From Haplosporangium gracile (Eukaryota > Mortierellomycota > Mortierellomycetes > Mortierellales > Mortierellaceae), in NCBI GenBank assembly GCA_015499985.1, contig JAAAUF010001009.1, positions 1 through 14,367 on the forward strand: a stretch of DNA of 14,367 nucleotides, read 5' to 3'. The position numbers and the translations under genes were made by a program. Of this stretch, positions 8,001-14,367 are shown in pieces (position 1 is the first letter of the stretch; every line of letters begins with the position of its first letter). The notes beneath the pieces are model-generated. The model saw only the letters and a list, made by a program, of their open reading frames with translations. It was not told the origin of the DNA and did no database searches.

Positions 8001-11000
8001 TTCGGCTGATAACGGATACAAGCCTTATTACCAGGTCCAGGCTGCCCAGGTCGTAGAGTCCATTCGTGTCATGTTTTACGCGTCGGGAATGATTGACAAG
8101 GATTCGGCCCCAATTCGACTGCACGGAGACTTGAAGGTGTACCATCGTCAGATCATGGCTGCCCTTTCTAGATTGATCCTCTCGGCCAAGATGGCGTCCA
8201 GCGTCTGGCCTGCAGAGGGCTCTGTCGCCAAGATGCGTTCTGATGCTGGAGAGGTCGCTACCGCGGTCCGTGAGTTCATTACCGCTGCCCAGAACGCCAA
8301 TGTGACGGTGCACGATGTCGATGCCAAGTTGGTTGCAGATCCTGATGGTATTCTCAACGTGGTTCACGGCTCAAGGCATTCTCAGAAACTGGCCAGATCT
8401 CTCTCGACTGTGTCTCGACCTTCGCTTGATGGTGGAGATCGGAGCTCTGCCAATGGTAGCGCTGGTGGAAAGTCGAGTACCATCGCATCGTCAACTGTCT
8501 TGACACCGCTCGAGTATTATTGCAAGAGCGCCTGTCGAGCCATTGGAGTCCTATCGTTGCAGATCACCAAAGCTGTGGATAGTGTTCAGGGGTCTGCCCT
8601 GCAGTCACCCAACATCATGAACTCAGCCCAGTCTTCTCAGCTCGTCACCCAATGTCACAACGCGATCTCCCACACTGGATCATTGCTAGCGCTAGTGAGC
8701 GAGTACTACTCGACAGTGTTTGCTGAGCATCCAGATATCAAAGATCACATTCTGTTGGATGTCCGCGTGTCGAAGCAGGCACTCTACAACAATGTTGCCT
8801 CCTTGGTCATGGCTGTTCAGTTGGCAACCGACCCTATGGCGCGCATGAGTGTACTTGAGATGGCATTGGAGGCAACACAAACCGCTGAGCGTTCCGTCCA
8901 GGACCTCACGGCCGCTACACGAGCATTGGCGATGACAAGTGACGAGATGGAGAAGGGCGCAAGGACAAGGAGTGCCTCAGAGGCCAACGCCAGCAGCAGT
9001 GACAGCTTCTTGATGTTGGAGGATTCGGATCTGGAGGGAGACACCATTAAGGGTAGCAACTCGCGCCACCGCCGGTCAGAGTCACGGCTTTCTTCGTTCT
9101 CGTCTGGATCCTCTGCTGCCCTTTCTATGGCCTCGGGAGCTTCGGGTGTCGATACTTTTACGCGTTCAAACGCCGCTGTATATGGCTCTTCTCAAGGATC
9201 GTCCGCTGTGGTTGAAATTGCAACCTCCAACATTAGCCGTGGGCCTATTGCTGGCACTCCATCTGACCGCGACCAACAACGTGCTCGCGGTATCAAGCTG
9301 AAGAAGATGTTTGGAGAGGATGTGGTTCTGTCAGGACCCAAGACTCCCAAGGTCGTCGAAATCCCTTGGTTTCTCCAGCACGATCACCCCACAACCGAGA
9401 TCTCGTTTAACATGGAGGGCCTTGTCAAGGGTGGTACCCTTCCAGCTTTGGTGGAGCGGCTGACGTTGCACGACAGTATTCCTGCCAGCTTTGTTGCAAC
9501 TTTCTTGTTGACCTACCGATCCTTCACCACAACTACGGAGTTCTTTAACCTGTTGTTCCGCCGTTTTACGATCGCACCACCCACGGGACTTGAGGGCCAG
9601 GATTTAGTCCAGTGGACGGAGTGTAAGCTGACGCCGATCCGTCTGCGCGTCTTCAATACCATCAAGACGTGGCTCGAGAATTTCTACATGGAGGATGAGT
9701 TGGAGGACAGACAGATGTTGTCCAAGATCAAGGAGTTTTCGAGTCTTATGCGGCATTCCATGTCGTTCGCCGCAGTCCAGATCATCAAACTGGTCGAGAA
9801 GCGTGAGGCTTCGGATGGATCCCTCCGTAAGATGGTTTTGAACTTGACCACTCAGGCGCCTCAACCCATCACCCCTCGTAACTTGAAGAAGATCAAGTTC
9901 TTGGAGCTGGATCCCCTGGAGTTTGCTCGTCAGTTGACCATCATGGAGGCCAACGCATACAACAAGATCAAACCTGTCGAGTGTCTTGCCAAGGCCTGGA
10001 CGAGTGAGGATCCCGAGATTGCAGCCAAGGCTGTGAACATCAAGAGAATGATTGAGACGGCCAACCTGTATGCCAACTGGGTCAACGAGCTAGTACTCAG
10101 CGAGAAGGATACCAAAAAGCGTGCCCTCATCGTCCGCCACCTTGTCGCTGTTGCTGAGGTAAATGTCTTTTTGTTATGTTGACTTGCTTGTGTGTTTTCA
10201 TATGGGAATTAATTTGCAGGACAAATTATTTATTCAAAAATCTGCACCTTGACAAACTGTGCAATGTTTTTGACATACTTCCTTTCTTTTCTTCCCGTCC
10301 TTCCATTTCCTTACTTCCCGCTTCCTTCTCTTTTTGTATGAACATATGCAGAAACTGCGCCAACTCAACAACTTCAGTTTGCTTTACGCAACAACTGCTG
10401 CTCTGGCCCTCTCGCCCATCCACCGCCTCAAACGGACCTGGGAACTGGTCCCCTCCAAGGTCATGACGACCTACGGCACTCTCCAGGCTGTCACCAACTC
10501 TGCAAAATCCTGGACCGACTACCGCCAGGAGCTCCATTCTGCCAACCCGCCCTGTGTGCCCTTTGTGGGTGTCTACCTCACCGACCTGGTCATGATCCAG
10601 GACGGAAACCCAGATTTCTTGAAGGGCGCCGAACATCATATTAATTTCGCCAAGCGTGTTAGTACTGCTGAGGTCATTCGTGAGATCCAGCAATACCAGT
10701 CGGTGCCGTACTGTTTGACGACCGTCCCTGAGATCCAGGCTTTTATCCGTAGAGGGTTAGATCAGTCCAAGCCTGTTGCAGACTTGCATGAGCTCAGTCT
10801 GGAGTTGGAGCCAAGGTAAGCGCCGTGTCCTTGTTTTTTTTGTAGTTATTGTTGTTATCGCTGGTTATTGCTAATATGTTTTGGTTAATTTTGTTTGCAG
10901 CTATATCATCTTTATTGTGTTTACTGACCACGCGCGCTGCTCGCTTCCTTTGTTTATATGTATTTTGTTATTTCTCAAATACGATAGGGAAGGCGAAGAA

Positions 11001-11042
11001 GAAAAGATAACTCGATTGCTTGCCGAGGCCGGATTCTTGTAA
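5055..11042 (+). CDS. Cdc25-type Ras guanine nucleotide exchange factor, SH3-WW-RasGEF_N-RasGEF (six exons)
   Basis: This protein activates Ras by exchanging GDP for GTP at the plasma membrane, upstream of cAMP/PKA in fungi. Exons: 5055-5561, 6177-6399, 6781-7058, 7786-10158, 10352-10815, 10988-11042. They give 3900 nt, 1299 aa and stop TAA. The start has a strong context (CACCATGG) and an in-frame stop lies at 4980. Order of parts: a Q7 run; an SH3 domain at 53-110 (ALYPY, GWWYG, GWFPSNFVEEI); an acidic, His-rich linker to 169; a WW domain at about 174-200 (W175, YYF, W197, P200) just after the first junction; a Ser/Gln-rich linker with an RRST PKA-like site (263-266); two helical stretches (about 392-505 and 575-728); a Ser-rich linker; RasGEF_N from about 880; RasGEF at about 1040-1283 (ELDPLEFARQLTIMEANAYN, VPFVGVYLTDL); and a short tail ending EAGFL. 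Intron 1 (615 nt) appears to be GC-AG. It is the likely counterpart of yeast CDC25. The domain calls are secure; the first junction is inferred from phase. Confidence 0.94.
5148..5171 (+). repeat. CAA/CAG repeat encoding polyglutamine
   Basis: A mixed CAA/CAG run in RasGEF exon 1 encodes seven consecutive Gln (residues 33-39) in a disordered N-terminal segment ahead of the SH3 domain. A similar short CAA run in exon 2 (about 6318-6331) encodes five Gln. Confidence 0.85.
5562..6176 (+). other. RasGEF intron 1, probable GC-AG intron
   Basis: This 615-nt intron begins GCAAGT after ACG and ends in a pyrimidine tract, TTGAC and ACAACAG. It links two phase-0 exons, placing the WW domain right after the acidic linker. 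GT alternatives before the in-frame stop at 5622 either have the wrong phase or are weak (GTGCCA, phase 0). The interior has an A15 run near 5970-5985 and short open frames, none of which look like conserved protein. Confidence 0.7.
6400..6780 (+). other. RasGEF intron 2
   Basis: A 381-nt intron with donor GTAAAA and acceptor ACACTAG. It splits a GAT codon in phase 1 and joins the Gln/Ser-rich linker to the next Ser-rich segment. It is T-rich with an A run near 6747-6756. Nothing else is recognised in it. Confidence 0.75.
7059..7785 (+). other. RasGEF intron 3
   Basis: A 727-nt phase-0 intron with a strong donor GTAAGT and acceptor GTTCTAG behind a pyrimidine-rich stretch. The interior (about 7140-7640) is markedly purine-rich on the plus strand, which leaves a long low-complexity Phe/Leu/Ser-rich open frame on the minus strand. 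I do not consider that frame a gene. The next exon begins at 7786, in frame with the large RasGEF exon. Confidence 0.75.
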
Positions 11043-12028
11043 GGACCATTACTCTACTTCTGATGATGTTGATGCTGTTGCTGCCCTCCCTCTCGTGCGT
11101 CTCTTCCCATCTCTCTCCTGCTCCTGTGACCCTCCTTTTTGTGCGCGGGCGGTGACTTTCTTGGAAGTGAAACGGTGAAACGGTCGAGGGTCAACGGTCA
11201 ACGGTGAACGGTGAACGGTGAACGGTGAACGGAGCTAATCCCGCTGGACAGCAGGACAGTTTGGTGGACACGGGTTTACTACGGTGACACGGCCTACGGT
11301 GACGCGCCCACGGTTAACAGTGAAACGGTGAAACGGTGACGGGCATTGTCCTCTGTGTTTTGCACTGTGTCTCTTCGTCGGCGACCTTTCCTGGACGAAA
11401 TTTCCTCTCTTCTTGTGCTTGGGTGCCTTCTCTTCGCCTGGTAGTCTGGTGGATTGCTGTCCGGCATGTGCTCGCTCACTCGCTCTAAACTTTCGAGTTT
11501 TTTGACGTGTTTCTCTTCATGCGGTGTCTCTCTCTCTCTCTCCTTCGGCGTGCTTCTTCTTCAGTGTTCTCGAAGGCCATTTTTTCTTCGGCATTATTTT
11601 TTTCATTTTTTTTTCTCGGCATACCTTTCAAATCAATTCTCATTTTTGGCGCGTCTTTTACTTTGTCATGTCGACAATACCTGCACAGCATATTCTGTTT
11701 CATTTTTCTTTTTTGGTCTTTACCCACCCTTGCACATATTTCTTCTCCACGCCCTTGCACATACCTCGTTTGATTTCTCTTTACACGCACTATCTCATGA
11801 AATACCTCCTAACATATGTATTCTCTATCCTTTTTTGTTTCCTTTACTCAATTCTTTTTGCATGAACAACAGACCGGACGGCTACGAATCAAACCTGTAA
11901 CAATTCTGACCCTTAAACCATTCTTTTATTCTTCTTCCTTTTTTTTTTTATTGCGTTTAACTCTCATTCCACTTTTCGCATTCATCCCTCCATTCCACTT
12001 GCGCAATAACAAAAACCTCGAACCAGCC
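11043..12028. other. Spacer between RasGEF and monooxygenase
   Basis: This holds the RasGEF 3' UTR and the promoter and 5' leader of the downstream gene, both on the plus strand. It contains the ACGGT repeat block (11166-11340). From about 11490 it becomes T-rich and CT-rich up to the monooxygenase start. No AATAAA hexamer was noticed directly after the RasGEF stop. The open frames here are low-complexity and unsupported. Confidence 0.6.
11166..11340. repeat. ACGGTGA heptamer repeat block in two clusters
   Basis: Twelve ACGGT cores occur in about 170 nt. Seven lie at 11172-11226, of which five are spaced exactly 7 nt apart as tandem ACGGTGA units from 11194 on (the first is ACGGTCA). Five more dispersed copies lie at 11281-11337. 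The block sits about 125 nt after the RasGEF stop codon and is therefore probably in its 3' UTR or terminator region. Confidence 0.9.
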
Positions 12029-13984
12029 ATGACAACCTCCATCGACAAACCAAAAGTCCTTATCGTAGGAGCAGGGCTAGGAGGGCTCATGCTCGGAGCT
12101 CTCCTCGAGAAGGCTGGCATCCCCTACACCATCTTTGAGCGTGCCACCACTGTGAAGCCTCTGGGTGAGTGATGATCTACCTTGTGGCAGTGGATTGAGT
12201 AACACGCACCAACAGCAATCGCTTACGTACTCCTGTACGATCTCTTTTTTCTCCGTGATAGGCTCGGCGATGTTCATTGCGGCGCCTATGTTGACTTTGC
12301 TCGCTCAGCTTGAGATATTGGACGAGTTTGTTGCAATCTCCAAGGAGTTGTCGACGTACTCTATCAACCACGAGGTCGAAGGGCCCTTCTCAACTCTTGA
12401 TTATTCTACCATGGAAGCAATGTAAGGAACCATTTTCACCTTTCTCACCTGATCTCGTTCTTGGTGTTACAACAACAAACATGACACTGACTGTGTTGCT
12501 CATATATGCCTACCAGTACGGGATACCCAGGTTATATTGTATCGAGACCCATTTTCTACAACCTCCTGCTGAAGCAGATCCCAACCAACAAGATCCTCTT
12601 TGGAAGACGAGTCATCAACATCTTGGAAAAGGAAAGCAAAGTCATGGTTCAGACCGCAGACAACCGGATGTTTGAAGGCGATATCTTGGTCGGCGCAGAT
12701 GGGGCCTACAGCGCTGTACGGCAGAGTATGTACGAGACATTGAAGCAACAAGGTCGATTATCCAAGACGGATCAGGAGGACTTGCCCTTCAGCTGCACTT
12801 GTCTTATTGGACAGACTCGGCCTCTCGATCCTGAAGAGTACTCGGTTTTAAAGGAGAATCGTAGTCGGTACTTCTTAACCCTTGCACAAGACCAGCCTTA
12901 CTCTGTATGTGCTCCGTCACTCTGTTTTTTTTATATGCATCTGTAAGGTGCGCGTGAAAGAAGAAATTGCAACTTACACTTGATGTTTTAATTTTTTTTT
13001 TTGCTACCAATGGAGAACAGGTCGCTGTATTCACAACCAAACAAAATTCTTTCGCATGGATGGTCCTGCATCATCTTGAAAAATCCACGTCCAGGGTAGC
13101 CTTGGAGAAACAATTCAAGAGCAACGACAACTCTGAATGGACTAATAACACCACAGAAGCCATGTGTGCCGCGACCCGCAGCATTGTTCTCCCAATTGTT
13201 GGGTTAGGCGAGGATGGCAATAGCAACAGGACGCTGACGATTGGTAATCTTATTGACAGGACGGACAAGGAGTTCATTTCCAAGGTCATGTTGGAGGAGA
13301 AGGTTTTCACGACCTGGTCCTCTGGTCGCACTGTCCTCCTCGGCGATGGTAACACTTTCTTTTTCAACTGCACATGCCTGGCATGCAATCACGACAGGGC
13401 TGGTGTGCGCGAGCAGGAATCTTTACTAAACATATCTATCCTTATCTTTTCTTTTTCGTGACAAAATAGCCTGCCATAAGTTACATCCAGCTGCTGGTCA
13501 AGGTGAGTTTTATCAGTTAAATGCACGATCTCTCACTGTCAACATAGCAATTACCCCACAAAGAACTAAATCATTTTTTCTTGTAACACAATTCCTCACA
13601 GGCGCAGTGAATGCAGTACAAGATGCAGTAGTACTCGCCAACCTGATCTACACCCTCCCCTCAACATCCTCCTCAGACATCACAGCAATGTTCAAAGAGT
13701 ATCAAGACGAGCGCATGGGCCCCGTTCAAGCTTGCTTCAAGAACAGCCAGATCAGTAGCAAGATGATGGCCAAGGGCTTCTCGGGTGCTTTGGTGAGGTT
13801 CATATTTGGACACATGCCTGACTGGTTATGGAGGCTGAAGTTGGTTGCTGCGTCGAGGTATGCTCCCTCGGTCGGGTTTCTGAAGAGACCCGAGGTTAAG
13901 AAGGGAGCTGTTGTGTCTGATGTGTCGTCTAGTGCTGACAAGGCTAGAGCTCTCTTTGAAAAACGCCAGGCTGCAGCAGTGTAA
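12029..13984 (+). CDS. FAD-dependent monooxygenase, aromatic-ring-hydroxylase-like (six exons)
   Basis: This is a class A flavoprotein monooxygenase of the PHBH-like fold (relatives include salicylate hydroxylase, kynurenine 3-monooxygenase and zeaxanthin epoxidase). Such enzymes use FAD, NAD(P)H and oxygen to hydroxylate or epoxidise a small molecule; the substrate cannot be read from sequence. Exons: 12029-12164, 12262-12421, 12517-12904, 13021-13348, 13470-13502, 13602-13984. They give 1428 nt, 475 aa and stop TAA. Motifs: the N-terminal dinucleotide fold with GAGLGG at 14-19 and the ribose-binding acid E37 in IFERA; the RP motif at R109-P110; the DG motif GADGAYSAVR (D160, G161); and the second FAD motif GDACHKLHPAAGQG at 336-349. 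The length fits the family. The chosen start has context AGCCATGA and puts GxGxxG at the usual distance, although the frame stays open upstream to 11816. There is no signal peptide in this form. The motifs are intact, so the enzyme is probably active; the clade is unknown. Confidence 0.93.
13470..13502 (+). other. 33-nt mini-exon carrying the FAD-binding GD motif
   Basis: Exon 5 of the monooxygenase is only 33 nt, preceded by AAAATAG and followed by GTGAGT. Both flanking junctions are phase 1. It supplies CHKLHPAAGQ plus the split Ala and Gly codons, the core of the GDAxH...PxxGQG motif. The motif match shows that the exon is real despite its size. Confidence 0.85.
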
Positions 13985-14043
13985 TACCTCTTTTTTCTTT
14001 GGTTTCTGTAAGACGTTCACAATTGGGGGCATGATGGATGAAA

Positions 14044-14060
14044 AATAAAATAAAAATAAA
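14044..14060 (+). terminator. Polyadenylation signals of the monooxygenase gene
   Basis: Three AATAAA hexamers lie at 14044-14049, 14049-14054 and 14055-14060, starting about 60 nt after the stop codon. Position and orientation suit 3'-end formation. Confidence 0.65.
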
Positions 14061-14367
14061 AACGCTTGTGAACCCGTCAAGCCTGCACGAAAGAAAGAAA
14101 AAAAGATTCTGTTTAATATCATTAGTAGCCCTGCTATAACGTTGTCGTTGTATTGCTAGCTCACCTACACGAAAAGAGAAAGAAAAGATTGCCCTCCCTC
14201 TCTCGCGTACAGGCTCGCATTTTGTTATCGAAATCTAGTCAAGGGGTGGCTGTTGAAGCCATCACATCAGGACCAGGGCAGAGAGTCTGGTGCCTGCCTG
14301 GAAGGTGATGGAACTACAGTGGGTCAAAAAATGGTACCAGTGTTTTTCATTTTTTTTATTTTTCATT
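14061..14367. other. Right-edge flank with no recognised gene
   Basis: After the poly(A) signals there is about 300 nt with short purine-rich and CT-rich patches and a T-rich end. Short open stretches exist on both strands near 14240-14320, but none matches a motif I know. It could hold the edge of a neighbouring gene outside the window. Confidence 0.4.

Noticed and set aside
11166..11340. CRISPR-like array
   Set aside because: The unit is only 7 nt and directly tandem without unique spacers, and the setting is eukaryotic.
11485..11865. Open frames on both strands in the T-rich spacer before the monooxygenase
   Set aside because: They are Phe/Ser/Leu-rich or Lys/Arg/Glu-rich mirror images caused by base composition, with no recognisable domain.
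1..14367. A metabolic gene cluster or a new multi-gene system
   Set aside because: ERO1, a RasGEF and a single monooxygenase belong to different pathways, and no other enzyme, transporter or regulator of a cluster is present in the window.

Overview
The window reads as nuclear DNA of an early-diverging filamentous fungus, most likely a Mortierella-like member of Mucoromycota (inference). The reasons are three intron-rich protein genes with short GT-AG introns and CTAAC/CTAAT-type branch points, fungal-type domain architectures, and leaders rich in pyrimidine and homopolymer runs. I see no prokaryotic signals, mobile elements, rRNA or CRISPR. tRNA genes were looked for only by eye.

Layout. 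(1) Positions 239-3653, minus strand: an eight-exon ERO1 gene, the ER thiol oxidase that recharges protein disulfide isomerase. The reconstructed protein is 767 aa, with a signal peptide, the shuttle Cys pair CMNKDC and the active site CVGCEKC. (2) Positions 3654-5054: a divergent spacer holding the 5' regions of ERO1 and its neighbour, with CCAAT boxes and a CAGCGTG unfolded-protein-response-like core on the ERO1 side, and a (CA)n tract and a long pyrimidine tract on the other. (3) Positions 5055-11042, plus strand: a six-exon Cdc25-type Ras guanine nucleotide exchange factor of 1299 aa, ordered SH3, WW, helical region, RasGEF_N, RasGEF. Its first intron appears to use a GC-AG boundary, and its last intron has a second in-frame acceptor. 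(4) Positions 11043-12028: a spacer with a striking ACGGTGA tandem-repeat block. (5) Positions 12029-13984, plus strand: a six-exon FAD-dependent aromatic-ring-hydroxylase-like monooxygenase of 475 aa. One exon is only 33 nt and carries the GDAxH...PxxGQG FAD motif. (6) Positions 13985-14367: 3' UTR with polyadenylation signals, then nothing recognised.

The three genes belong to different processes: oxidative folding in the ER, Ras/cAMP signalling, and flavin-dependent oxidation of a small molecule. I see no evidence that they form a cluster, although ERO1 and the RasGEF share a divergent intergenic region. All exon joins were worked out by hand from splice consensus, codon phase and family motifs, and all three reading frames close exactly. 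I did not find a convincing undescribed system. The observations worth a second look concern splicing choices, an extra CxxC in ERO1, the helical region of the RasGEF, and the ACGGT repeat array.
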